From NCBI GenBank assembly GCA_947468665.1, contig CANILH010000022.1:1-41214 (forward strand): DNA of 41,214 nt. The letters run 5' to 3'. This document shows, one piece after another, positions 1-8,071 of the stretch; the first letter of the stretch is position 1, and each line of letters opens with the position of its first letter. Below the pieces are notes generated by a model that had not been told where the DNA came from, did not search any database, and saw only the letters and a list, made by a program, of their open reading frames with translations. Both the position numbers and the translations under genes were made by a program. The DNA is from Oligoflexales bacterium (GTDB taxonomy: Bacteria; Bdellovibrionota_B; Oligoflexia; Oligoflexales; RGVZ01).

Positions 1-385
1 ACGGAAGGACGGAGAACACGGAAAGGGGACGGGGAGAGGTGGAATTGGGAGTGTTATCCAATTAATTTTTCCGCGCCCTCCGCCCCTCCGAGCTTCCGTG
101 TAAAAATTCGGGTTCAAATTCGTGTTCAAGTTCGGGCTCAAGTTCGGGCTCAGATTCTGGTTTAAATACTTACACGGAAGCACGGAAGGACAGAGAACAC
201 GGAAGGGGGACGAGGAGATGTGGAATTGGGAGTGTTATCCAATTAATTTTTCCGTGCCCTCCGCCCCTCCGTGTTTCCGTGTAAAAATTCGGGTCCAAGT
301 TAGGGTTCAAATTGGTGTACAAGTTCGTGTTCAAACTCTGGTGTAAATTCAGGTTTAAATACTTACACGGAAGCGGCAGAGGGAC
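1..385. repeat. Tandem intergenic repeat, period 181, with inverted ends and 12-bp minisatellites
   Basis: Two copies of one unit are visible, offset by 181 bases (AATTGG at 43-48 and again at 224-229); the left copy is cut by the window edge and a third partial left end lies at about 361-385. Each unit has outer inverted ends built from ACACGGAAG-type blocks (second copy, left about 169-205, right about 248-284) and an inner inverted repeat AATTGG/CCAATT (224-229 and 239-244). After the right arm of each unit comes a run of degenerate 12-bp repeats of the type TTCGGGTTCAAA: five in 107-166 and six in 288-359. Most arm mismatches are purine transitions, so a transcript could fold through G-U pairs. 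An open frame runs through part of it but only follows the 12-bp period, so I do not call a gene. Confidence 0.85.
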
Positions 386-481
386 ATGGTGGTGTCACGA
401 AACTTGACACTTTGTATGCCTTCCTGTTGCGGCATAGATAAATTATCCAATAGTTTCGGGCGAGTGCATTCCTGGCGGTGT

Positions 482-498
482 TGGCCTTGGTCTTGCTT
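482..498 (+). promoter_or_regulatory. Possible sigma-54-type -24/-12 promoter
   Basis: The segment carries GG at 483-484 and GC at 495-496 separated by exactly ten bases, with TTGGCC and CTTGCT around them, resembling the TGGCAC-N5-TTGC consensus. It lies about 95 bases upstream of the start at 591. A single match of this quality can arise by chance, so this is only a candidate. Confidence 0.2.
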
Positions 499-590
499 TT
501 CAAGTCCCAGAGTCATCATCTCTTGTGGGGTGGGGGCTGAGAGTTGTAACTGTCGCCGTTGAAATTCCTGTCGCTGTTGTGGAGCTTCTC

Positions 591-1244
591 ATGAAAATTG
601 TATCGATTTCCCGTCTCTTGGGTGGTGTCGCCGCCGGTGTCTTTATCTCATTTGGTATCGCCGCGCTTGTGGTTGCTAAAGGTGTCTCTGACTCTGGTGA
701 GAGAGCCAGGGAGTTAGCCCACACTAATGAAACCTTATCTGATATCCGGGTTCCGGATGGGATTCCCGCTTTGACTCAGTCGTCGATCAAAATCGCACTG
801 ATTGCGTACGACATCAAAATGCCCAAAAATATCAAAGGACCATTTCTGGATACCAAAATTCAGGATCGTGGCCTTACCATTCGTCACGGTGTTGGCAGTG
901 ATCCCTTGGTTTTTATCGGCCCAGAGGCATTCACCAGCTGGGGGCTTCTTGGAAGTACCCTCGCTCACGAGATTGAGGTTCACTGCCGCCAAAACTTTCT
1001 GGCTATACACCTTCAGAACATCTCTGGATTTGACGGCACGGGAATGGCGGAGCGCGAGGCATATCGTTACGAGCTAGCCAACAGCACCCGTTTCGGCCTG
1101 GCACAATATGACCAGGATCTGATCCGCAGCACCATGAGCTATTTTTATCCTGTGCAGGAAAATCGCTTGGTCGAGCAGTTTTATCCCGTGCGATCCTGGA
1201 TGGGAAAACTCGCGGCCAATGGATTTTCTGCCCGCCTGTTTTGA
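591..1244 (+). CDS. Hypothetical membrane-anchored protein with zincin-like HExxxH motif
   Basis: 217 residues. I start it at ATG 591 rather than the upstream in-frame start at 525, because GGAG sits about seven bases before 591 and the protein then begins with a hydrophobic segment (residues 9-30) that can serve as signal anchor. The centre contains STLAHEIEVHCRQ (His126, Glu127, His131) followed by MAEREAYRYEL (from residue 152). This arrangement resembles zinc metallopeptidase-like proteins, where a helix carries HE and a later Glu completes the site. However the spacing is HExxxH, not the classical HExxH, so catalysis is uncertain. The gene stands alone between the repeat array and fliD. 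No specific family or substrate is recognised. Confidence 0.75.
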   Translation: MKIVSISRLLGGVAAGVFISFGIAALVVAKGVSDSGERARELAHTNETLSDIRVPDGIPALTQSSIKIALIAYDIKMPKNIKGPFLDTKIQDRGLTIRHGVGSDPLVFIGPEAFTSWGLLGSTLAHEIEVHCRQNFLAIHLQNISGFDGTGMAEREAYRYELANSTRFGLAQYDQDLIRSTMSYFYPVQENRLVEQFYPVRSWMGKLAANGFSARLF

Positions 1245-1300
1245 TTCAGGGAATTACTATCCTTTCGGTCTTTACCAAGTCCGTTCATTCATAAAAATCA

Positions 1301-1332
1301 AAAATCCTCCGATCCAGAGATCGGAGGATTTT
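1301..1332 (+). promoter_or_regulatory. Perfect 14-bp hairpin enclosing the fliD ribosome binding site
   Basis: AAAATCCTCCGATC (1301-1314) and GATCGGAGGATTTT (1319-1332) form a perfect 14-bp stem with a CAGA loop. The 3' arm contains GGAGG (1323-1327), nine bases before the fliD ATG at 1337. The hairpin resembles a Rho-independent terminator for the upstream gene (A-tract before, T-tract closing the stem), yet it also fully pairs the Shine-Dalgarno of the next gene. It may act as a terminator, as a translational switch or thermometer, or both. Confidence 0.75.
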
Positions 1333-1336
1333 CATT

Positions 1337-2683
1337 ATGCGCGTCAATGCCTTAAATTCCATGGCTGGAATGGTGGGACCGTCAGGTCCGTCAGCAGGGC
1401 CGTCGTCTATGGTCGATCAGATCGTCGATGCCGAGTCCGCTCCTATCGCTTCGTCTAAACAACGGCGTGAGCAGTCCGTTGGTAAGAAAAGCGAATTTCA
1501 AAATCTTGGCTCACTTCTGACAAAATTGCAGTCTACCGCCGACGGTATGAAAATGCCGTCGAGCTTTCGCAAATTATTAGTGGAGTCATCACATCCGGAC
1601 ATTATCGCCGGGACAGTATCCAATACTGCCGAGGTTGGCAGCTATGAGCTTGAGGTGGCGGGCCTGGCTCGTTCAGACAAGCAGCTGGCGTTTGGATTTC
1701 CTGATAAAGATCAGACGTCCGTTGGATTTGGTTATATGCGGGTCGGAGTGGGTGGTCTGGCCAAAGACGTTGTGATTGATCCAGGTTCTACGCTTAAAGA
1801 CGTGGCCGCACGAATTAATGAGGACGTTTCGGGTGTAAGGGCCAGCATCATAAACACCGGCTCCAAAAACGATCCATTCCGCCTGATGGTGGCGAGTATT
1901 GAGTCTGGTGAGGAGGCGGTCGTTGAGATTGATCCCGACACGACCTTTACGGAATTCAAGAATCAGGTCAAAGGTCAGGATCTGAATGTTAAATTTGAGG
2001 GTGTAGATGTCAAACGACCGGATAACGCGCTGAACGACCTGATTGATGGCGTGAATCTTAAGGCGTCCAAGGCGGCCCCAGGCACTAACGTTACGATCAA
2101 TGTGCGTCACGACGTTGATAAAACAGCCGATGGTGTCCGTGAGTTCGTGAAGAACTTTAACGAGATTCAATCGTTTGGACGCAAGCAGTCTCAGGTGGAT
2201 CCGGCGACGGGTCGCGCTGGTCAGCTTTCCGGCGATAGTTCGATGTCACAGGTCACGAGGTCTCTCCAGTCTTCTATGTCGGGACTGCCGATCTCAGCCG
2301 CGGGGCTCTCGACAAACCCCAAGACAGGTGAGCTTCAACTTGACGAAAACAAGCTTAAAGAAGCGCTGACAGGTGATTTTGACGGTATCGCGAAGATATT
2401 CGCGTCATCAGAATCCGGCCCGGGGCTTGCGGCCCGTATGAGTGACGCTATAAAGTCACTTCAGGACAGGACGAGCGGAGCCGTGGCGACCCGGATGAAG
2501 GGTATTGACCAGCGGATTAAAGCCCAGGATCAGGACATTGCTCATAAGGAAGAACGCATGACCCAGCGTCGCGCCCAACTGCAAAAAACCTTCGCATCTC
2601 TTGACACGAAAATGGCGACCTTGAATTCCCAGGGGCAGTTTTTGTCCGGGCGTATGGGCTCTGATGGTGGTGGAAAAGCTTGA
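1337..2683 (+). CDS. fliD: Flagellar hook-associated protein 2 (filament cap)
   Basis: 448 residues, at the short end for FliD. FliD forms the pentameric cap at the filament tip and guides flagellin assembly outside the cell; it is exported by the flagellar type III system, so no signal peptide is expected and none is seen. The N-terminal part has the typical MVDQIVDAESAPI segment (about residues 25-37) followed by LGSLLTKLQ and the GSYELEVAGLA block of the FliD N-domain. The C-terminal part has the FNEIQSFGRKQSQVD region (about 275-290) and a charged coiled coil ending in TKMATLNSQGQFL. The start ATG 1337 has GGAGG nine bases upstream, but this lies inside a strong hairpin. No fliS or flagellin gene follows, so the cap gene is separated from its usual partners. 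Confidence 0.9.
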   Translation: MRVNALNSMAGMVGPSGPSAGPSSMVDQIVDAESAPIASSKQRREQSVGKKSEFQNLGSLLTKLQSTADGMKMPSSFRKLLVESSHPDIIAGTVSNTAEVGSYELEVAGLARSDKQLAFGFPDKDQTSVGFGYMRVGVGGLAKDVVIDPGSTLKDVAARINEDVSGVRASIINTGSKNDPFRLMVASIESGEEAVVEIDPDTTFTEFKNQVKGQDLNVKFEGVDVKRPDNALNDLIDGVNLKASKAAPGTNVTINVRHDVDKTADGVREFVKNFNEIQSFGRKQSQVDPATGRAGQLSGDSSMSQVTRSLQSSMSGLPISAAGLSTNPKTGELQLDENKLKEALTGDFDGIAKIFASSESGPGLAARMSDAIKSLQDRTSGAVATRMKGIDQRIKAQDQDIAHKEERMTQRRAQLQKTFASLDTKMATLNSQGQFLSGRMGSDGGGKA

Positions 2684-3064
2684 GCACGAAGGCTGACCAG
2701 GTGAAAGTGGTGTATATACCGGGTGTCTCAGCCATGCCGAGACCGCCGATACCTGTTGCGTCTCACCTGTCATTCAGACCAGTCATTGAGTTTGTTGCCG
2801 GTTTCAGGAATTACTTCCAGGATCCGTGCCATACGACCCTTGTCCGACGTCACAAAAATACCAGATCTCGGCGTCAAAATTGGCGTATTCAGTCGCTCAA
2901 GCGAAACCAACGGTGATCGGGTCTATCGATTTGATCATAACGAGTTGGCCTCGATAATGCCAGCCGTTGGGCTTCTTAAACGTTTAGAAGCGGCGAGTCA
3001 TCGCGATGCCCGCAAGCCATTCGCGAAATCAAAAATAAACAAATCCGACGGATTTTATGACTAG
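2680..3064 (+). pseudogene. Possible small gene after fliD, apparently frameshifted
   Basis: Two overlapping plus-strand frames read like one protein of about 128 residues. The first half runs from TTG 2680 (or GTG 2701) and includes VKVVYIPGVSAMPRPPIPV; the second half, in the +1 frame, contains VKIGVFSRSSETNGDRVYRF and ELASIMPAVGLLKRLEAA and ends at 3064. The join would lie at the run of five A around 2866-2870, where one extra A explains the change of frame. The reading overlaps the fliD stop by four bases, as in coupled genes, and ends overlapping the convergent cyclase gene by four bases. No family is recognised. It may be a real gene with a sequencing or slippage error, a decayed gene, or non-coding sequence. 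Confidence 0.35.
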
Positions 3065-4338
3065 CAATCGAGTCGTGGCCATATAAAGCACTGAGTTTCG
3101 TCAGCGGGCGCGCCCTCTGCCGCGGAATCCTCAATTGCCCAGCGGGTGCAACTCGCCTTTCCACCATAAATCAGCGACGCGAAGTTGGCGTTCATAGCCA
3201 GACGATCGCTATTGCTATACTTCTGCCGCAGGCCTTTGGCTACTTCCTGGAGTTTTCGCGCGAACGCGGGCGGGCGGCCAAACGCGGTGGCCTTTGCCAC
3301 CCCTTCCTGGCCAAAAATGCCAACAGACGCAAGACCCGCGGTCAGTCCAATATCAATGCCGGGAGGGTAACCATGCGACTCGAAGTATTTTTGACGATAT
3401 TCGAGAACCTCAGCCGCGAATTCAAACGAGCTTTTAACCAGATTCGCGTCGTGGGCCGTGTCATTGGCGAATGCCACAACAAATAATTCGTCGGCAATCC
3501 AGTCAACGAAAAATCTACCGTCGGGGAATTTCCGGTTAAGCATTTTGACAATTTCCGTGTAGTAGGAAACTAGACCTTGCCCGAGCTCGGCCGTGCCGAT
3601 TGACTCGGTTAATTTTTGGAAGCCTCTCCAGTCGGAACAGATGCAGACACAAAATCTCGTCGTGGGCGCGAATACCTCGTCGCTACTGCGTTCAGTCCTC
3701 GCCGCCTCCATCAGTACCTGGCGGGGGATGTAACGGGACTGCTCCCGGTAACGGTTTGTCGCGGCGGCTTTTACCATTCTCTGTGTGTAGATTCGGTAGT
3801 TTTGCCCCACCCCGAGAACCGTGAATGTCAGGATATAACCAAGGGTCGGGTCCGGGTAGTGGCTCAGAATGGGTAACATTGTCCCCAACGCGACCACGGC
3901 GACGATGTTGTGCCAACGGGATCTTAAGGGCAGGTAAGCGCTGCCCAGAAGAATCATAACAATCCATGTGCCGGCGTAAGGGACGGACGTATTTTTGTTG
4001 TAAACCTCGAATGCGCCCCCGACCGCCCACGCTAGCAAACCGGTCATTAGAGACCAAAATACGGTATATTGCAAAACTTTGAGTCGCGGTGACCTGATAA
4101 GGATTACCAAGGCGAGAATAGCCTGAGCAACGTGAAATGTTCCGGTGGCTATCGCTTCTGGCAGGGCGATGACCCCGATTTGTTTCATGACCAGGACAGG
4201 AATTGGACCTAAGAGAGACAAAAAAAGGTAAGTCCGGCCGACGTTTATTTCTCTCAACTCAAGTATTGCCAGGGCGTAGTCCCGCTCCTCATCGCTTTCA
4301 AATGTCGGCTCGCGCCACAAAATATCACCAATAATCAT
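3061..4338 (-). CDS. Membrane protein with divergent class III nucleotide cyclase domain (paralogue 1)
   Basis: 425 residues. Start chosen at ATG 4338, where GGAGG lies about eight bases upstream; the open frame extends further but has no better start. Residues 9-20 (REPTFESDEERD) are shared with the upstream paralogue, then six hydrophobic segments (about 33-50, 62-82, 90-112, 122-138, 145-160, 165-180), a SRYIPRQVL linker (201-209), and a cyclase homology domain from about 225. Both metal-binding Asp positions are kept (Asp236 in SDWRGF, Asp283 in WIADELF). The purine-recognition pair, Lys and Asp/Thr in adenylate cyclases, appears swapped to Asp279 and Lys349, and the transition-state Asn is replaced (Ala358). 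The product nucleotide is therefore uncertain; activity may be altered or lost. It lies 20 bases downstream of its paralogue, presumably in one transcript. Confidence 0.85.
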   Translation of the reverse strand: MIIGDILWREPTFESDEERDYALAILELREINVGRTYLFLSLLGPIPVLVMKQIGVIALPEAIATGTFHVAQAILALVILIRSPRLKVLQYTVFWSLMTGLLAWAVGGAFEVYNKNTSVPYAGTWIVMILLGSAYLPLRSRWHNIVAVVALGTMLPILSHYPDPTLGYILTFTVLGVGQNYRIYTQRMVKAAATNRYREQSRYIPRQVLMEAARTERSSDEVFAPTTRFCVCICSDWRGFQKLTESIGTAELGQGLVSYYTEIVKMLNRKFPDGRFFVDWIADELFVVAFANDTAHDANLVKSSFEFAAEVLEYRQKYFESHGYPPGIDIGLTAGLASVGIFGQEGVAKATAFGRPPAFARKLQEVAKGLRQKYSNSDRLAMNANFASLIYGGKASCTRWAIEDSAAEGAPADETQCFIWPRLDC

Positions 4339-4358
4339 GGGCGGAACCTCCTTTCCTC

Positions 4359-5699
4359 TCAGGCAGCTGGAGTGTTTTGTGGCGTGGTCGTTGACGCGCT
4401 GGTTGACTCGGATCGTCTTTCCGGAAGCAGCGCGGAGAGACGGGGCCAAAAATATATTTTCTCGTTGGAGATGTCTTTAGTGCCTTTGCTGATTTCAGCC
4501 GAGACTCGGGACAAATCAATGCCACCACTTGCGAGTACATGGGCGAACTCATCTGTCATGACGATGCGATTGTAACTGCCGTGTTCACGTCGAAGCTTGT
4601 GGCATATGGAGTGCATGCGTCTTGCCAGTCCGGGAGCGGATCCAAACGCTGTCGCCTTCGCGATGCCGCCAGTGCCGAAAATCCCGACCGCGGCGATGCC
4701 GTCTGACATGCCGATGTCGATGCCGCTGGAAATTCGGTTCTTGCTGACAAACCCCTGGTGGTGCCTGAATATTTTGCGCGCGGCCTCAAACCCCTCGTTC
4801 ATCAAATGTACATTGCGATATTGGTCCTCAGCGAAGATCACAACGAACAACTCGTCAGCGATCCAGTCGATAAAGAAATTACCCTCCGGGAATTGCTCAA
4901 TGAGGATTTTCATAATCTGACCGTAGTAATCGGTCATGCGGACGCCAAGGGAAATCATAGTCTCGTCCGAGATTAGTGATTTGAAATGACTCCAGTCAGA
5001 GCAGATGCATACGCAGTATCTGTCAGACGGGCTGAATACATCGGTGATCTTTACATCGGCCAGGGCGGCTTTTGTAAGGACCTGCCGTGGTATGTATCTG
5101 GACTTTTCGCGGAAAGCGTTGATCGCGTCGCGTTTAACCATGCGGTGAGTGATGATCTGGATGTTTTGCGCGGCTACAGTTCCAATGGTCGTCAGGACGG
5201 CGGCGAGAATGGGTTTTTCGGAATACATGCATGCCCATAAAAAGCTCGGAATTATAATAACGCTGAGTTTTTGATGCTGCCAGGAACGCATCGGGAAGAA
5301 CAGCATTCCGAAAACGATGGATAAAATCCATGTCCGGATCAGAGCGGGGCTGATCAGGCCTCCAGTAGCCTCAATCATAGCGCTGATTGTCCAAAACACC
5401 TGCGCCATGACCAGCATATAATAAGTGCTTAGGACAAGAGTCTTAGTGCGGACCTTTGATAGGAGCAGAAATAACGCCGTCAGTGCCTGGATGATCCCGT
5501 ACGCTGTAATGACCTTGTAAGCGGGATCGGTGATTTTGCCGGAGAGACCAAGCAGAAGTACCGGAATCCACGCGAACACGCGAAACATTAGAAATATGCG
5601 CGCGATAACGAGCTCGCGCCGCTCCAGAATCGCGACGACATAGTCGCGTTCTCCGTCGCTTTGAAATGTTGGTTCATAAAGAATCCGGAAGTATTTCAT
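4359..5699 (-). CDS. Membrane protein with divergent class III nucleotide cyclase domain (paralogue 2)
   Basis: 446 residues, same architecture as its downstream neighbour: N-terminal EPTFQSDGERDY (9-20), six hydrophobic helices between about 31 and 182, the identical SRYIPRQVL linker (200-208), and a C-terminal cyclase domain. Metal Asp residues are present (Asp235 in SDWSHF, Asp282 in WIADELF). Asp278 replaces the adenine-contacting Lys and IAKATAFG places a Lys where Asp/Thr is usual, exactly as in the paralogue. A Ser/Thr/Pro-rich tail follows residue 425. The start ATG 5699 has GGGGAG before it. The two genes probably arose by tandem duplication. Sharing the swap argues that it is a conserved property rather than random decay. 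They could form a heterodimer, because class III active sites sit at the dimer interface. Confidence 0.85.
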   Translation of the reverse strand: MKYFRILYEPTFQSDGERDYVVAILERRELVIARIFLMFRVFAWIPVLLLGLSGKITDPAYKVITAYGIIQALTALFLLLSKVRTKTLVLSTYYMLVMAQVFWTISAMIEATGGLISPALIRTWILSIVFGMLFFPMRSWQHQKLSVIIIPSFLWACMYSEKPILAAVLTTIGTVAAQNIQIITHRMVKRDAINAFREKSRYIPRQVLTKAALADVKITDVFSPSDRYCVCICSDWSHFKSLISDETMISLGVRMTDYYGQIMKILIEQFPEGNFFIDWIADELFVVIFAEDQYRNVHLMNEGFEAARKIFRHHQGFVSKNRISSGIDIGMSDGIAAVGIFGTGGIAKATAFGSAPGLARRMHSICHKLRREHGSYNRIVMTDEFAHVLASGGIDLSRVSAEISKGTKDISNEKIYFWPRLSALLPERRSESTSASTTTPQNTPAA

Positions 5700-5743
5700 C
5701 TGCTCCCCGCGTAATTGGCCCCAAACCGGTCGGCGATATTTAG

Positions 5744-5770
5744 GTATCGGCAGTCTCTGGTCATGGTAAA
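5744..5770 (-). promoter_or_regulatory. Candidate sigma-28-type promoter for the paired cyclases
   Basis: On the minus strand GCCGATAC (5751-5744) matches seven of eight positions of the flagellar sigma-28 -10 element GCCGATAA and is preceded by TTTA (5770-5767) at the typical 15-base spacing; this -35 is a poor match to TAAA. It lies about 45 bases upstream of the start at 5699. Confidence 0.35.
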
Positions 5771-5916
5771 GAACCCAGGAATCCGCCGTGTTCCAAAATT
5801 GTCTGATGGGGTTGAACTTATTAGGGGCTAGGGTGTTAGTTCGTGGATGTCCAAATTGGCGAATCGAGGTCCCGGGACACTGAGGAGAGTGATTTTCGCG
5901 AGCTTATTTCAGATTG

Positions 5917-6633
5917 TCAGGGCATATCAAACCACAAGAGACTCACGGCGTCCTTTGCCTTGATCGTGACCGACGACTCGCCAGACACCGCGACGCCATC
6001 GCCAGCCGCGCACTGAACGGGTGATTGTCCTGATGTTTGAATTTCCATTTTTCCCTCGGCGATCTGAAGCCAGCCTTTGCGATCTGGTTTCAGCGATATC
6101 GTGATCGTTTGTCCCGCGGCCAGATCCCCATGCCATAAAGTCAAATCCTGGCCAATGGCGCAACTACTGTGACGACCATCCGGCGAGGCCAGGAGTCGCA
6201 TTTGGTTTGGCTGTGTGGAAAGTGCCCGCCAGTTGATTTGATCCCAGGACGGTGCCCGGTCTTTCTCGGACGGCATGATCCAGATCTGGAGCATGTGAGT
6301 TGGTGTTTTTGTGTCAGGATTAAACTCTGAGTGCGTGATCCCGCTGCCGGCAGTCATGCGCTGGATCTCTCCCGGGCGCAGAATGCCAGTGTTGCCGAGG
6401 CTATCCTGATGCCTGAGCGCGCCACTGATGACGAAACTTATGATTTCCATGTCGCGGTGCTGGTGCATGCCAAATCCCATGCCGGGAGCGATGATGTCCT
6501 CGTTGATAACCCGGAGAACACTCCAATGCATGTGAGCGGGATCCCGGTATTGATCAAATGAGAACGTAAACCAACTCTGAAGCCAGTCCATCTGACCTCG
6601 CCCGCGGTCATCTGACTTACGAAGTTTTAGCAT
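5917..6633 (-). CDS. Pirin family protein (bicupin, YhhW-like)
   Basis: 238 residues, normal length for bacterial pirins. The N-terminal cupin shows the metal ligands: MHQHRDMEI gives two His, and GSGITHSEFN gives the third His and the Glu. Bacterial pirins of the YhhW/YhaK type are cytoplasmic bicupins; some have quercetin 2,3-dioxygenase activity and others act as redox-responsive partners of enzymes or regulators, so the biological role cannot be fixed here. The ATG at 6633 lies 20 bases after the stop of the REC-histidine kinase on the same strand, suggesting co-transcription. No odd features apart from that pairing. Confidence 0.9.
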   Translation of the reverse strand: MLKLRKSDDRGRGQMDWLQSWFTFSFDQYRDPAHMHWSVLRVINEDIIAPGMGFGMHQHRDMEIISFVISGALRHQDSLGNTGILRPGEIQRMTAGSGITHSEFNPDTKTPTHMLQIWIMPSEKDRAPSWDQINWRALSTQPNQMRLLASPDGRHSSCAIGQDLTLWHGDLAAGQTITISLKPDRKGWLQIAEGKMEIQTSGQSPVQCAAGDGVAVSGESSVTIKAKDAVSLLWFDMP

Positions 6634-6653
6634 ATAGGCGGTTTCCTGTGAAA

Positions 6654-7856
6654 TCAGTCAATGAGATAATCGCTGATATTAAAAGAGTCTTTTACCGGCG
6701 CGGCAGAGTGTTTCAGCTCAATAAAGGCCGTAGCGCCCATGCCTGCTCCCTTGCTCTCAAGCGCGATGCGACCACCCATGGCGCACGCGAGTCTTGAGCA
6801 AAGCCAGAGGCCAAGCCCTTTGCCGCCGCGAATGGCCTTCGTGGTTTTAAATGCCTCGAAGTCAGTTCTGACTTCTTGTTTAATCAGGCCGATTCCGTTG
6901 TCTTCGACGCGGATTTGAATTTTGTCTTTAGCGCCCTCTGTGACGCGAATGGATATGCGGCCTTGTGTCGCGAGACCTTTTTCATTGATTGCGTCCAACG
7001 CATTCAGGAAAAAATTGACAAGGATTTGTTTGACCCGCGTAGGATCCGCCAGCACACATTGGCTGGCATCACCTCGCGTGAACTCAAGCGCGACGCTCCC
7101 GATTTTTAGGCGCGTAATATTCACGACCTCATCAATCAACGCGTTGACGTCGCATGGTGTTGTGCGAATTTGCTCGGCGCTGATGTGAGTGTTGAGATCC
7201 CGGCTGATTTTTGTCAGCAGTGCGGTCATCTGTGATAACGAGGAAAGCGCCTGGTGCCCTGTGGTTCCTGGTTTCATATCCTGTCCGCGCTCTGCCGCGG
7301 CCAGAGCCTGATCTCCCGTGATTCTTATCAGAGTCACAATATTTCGGATCTCGTGGTTGGCCGCCGCGAGAACGCGCCCGGTCATGGCCATGTCCTGTGA
7401 CGACTCAAGAGTATCTCGCAGTGCGCGAAATTGTTTGTAATGCGTCAGGGCGTTACGAATCCGCAGAATAAGTTCTTGGTTATTGATGGGCCGCACAATA
7501 TAATCAACCGCTCCAAGCGATAATCCTTTGATGCGATTTTCGTCTTCAGGCAGCGCTGCCGTGATGAGAAGCACAGGAATGTGGTCCTGGTGGTTCTCGG
7601 GATGACGCATCCACTCAAGTAGATCAAAGCCCGTCTCAACCGGCATGCTGATATCAGAAAGTACAAGGTCTACGGACGCGGTAGGATTGAGGAGTATTTT
7701 CTTGGATTCAGCGACAGATGCCGCCGTGCGCACGATAAATGACGCGGACTCAAGGATAGCCCGCAACAGCGGAAGATTGTCCTCGTTGTCATCGGCAACA
7801 AGGACCGTATGCCGTGCCTCCGCAGAAAACGATATTTCGGAACCTGACGCCACCAT
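6654..7856 (-). CDS. Soluble hybrid: receiver domain followed by histidine kinase
   Basis: 400 residues with no membrane segment. Residues about 16-135 are a receiver domain: acidic pair Asp22/Asp23, phospho-acceptor Asp68 in VLSDISMP, Thr99. The conserved Lys of the KP motif is Arg122 (IVRPIN). A short linker leads to an H-box ANHEIRN (His168), and the ATPase domain shows the N-box NFFLNALDAI, DNGIGL and GGKGLGLWL. REC-kinase proteins of this order usually take phosphate from another kinase and feed it into a second signalling step. The Lys-to-Arg change may alter dephosphorylation kinetics or output switching. It is the first gene of a pair with the pirin. No cognate output regulator is adjacent. 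Confidence 0.9.
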   Translation of the reverse strand: MVASGSEISFSAEARHTVLVADDNEDNLPLLRAILESASFIVRTAASVAESKKILLNPTASVDLVLSDISMPVETGFDLLEWMRHPENHQDHIPVLLITAALPEDENRIKGLSLGAVDYIVRPINNQELILRIRNALTHYKQFRALRDTLESSQDMAMTGRVLAAANHEIRNIVTLIRITGDQALAAAERGQDMKPGTTGHQALSSLSQMTALLTKISRDLNTHISAEQIRTTPCDVNALIDEVVNITRLKIGSVALEFTRGDASQCVLADPTRVKQILVNFFLNALDAINEKGLATQGRISIRVTEGAKDKIQIRVEDNGIGLIKQEVRTDFEAFKTTKAIRGGKGLGLWLCSRLACAMGGRIALESKGAGMGATAFIELKHSAAPVKDSFNISDYLID

Positions 7857-8071
7857 AAGTCTCTAATAATTCTCCAAACTTTGACCTAAAAGAGAGTTTT
7901 CAGATCAGCTAGGCTACTCCTAAATAGGGTCATCTCGCAACATAATTGGCCGCCCAATCTATAGAATACATTAAAAGACATTGACTTTTAAAATAACAGT
8001 GTTAAAGGAGTGTTGTAATTATTAATTACTAGAAAAATATTAAGATGACCGGTCACACACCAGGGGGCTTT

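Noticed and set aside
122-346. Open frame through the 5' repeat giving FGLKFGLRFWFKYL-like protein
   Set aside because: The periodicity simply follows the 12-bp repeats, the frame changes character between units, and no ribosome binding site is present.
1-385. CRISPR array
   Set aside because: The repeats are degenerate, contiguous 12-bp units without unique spacers of constant length, and no cas gene is present.
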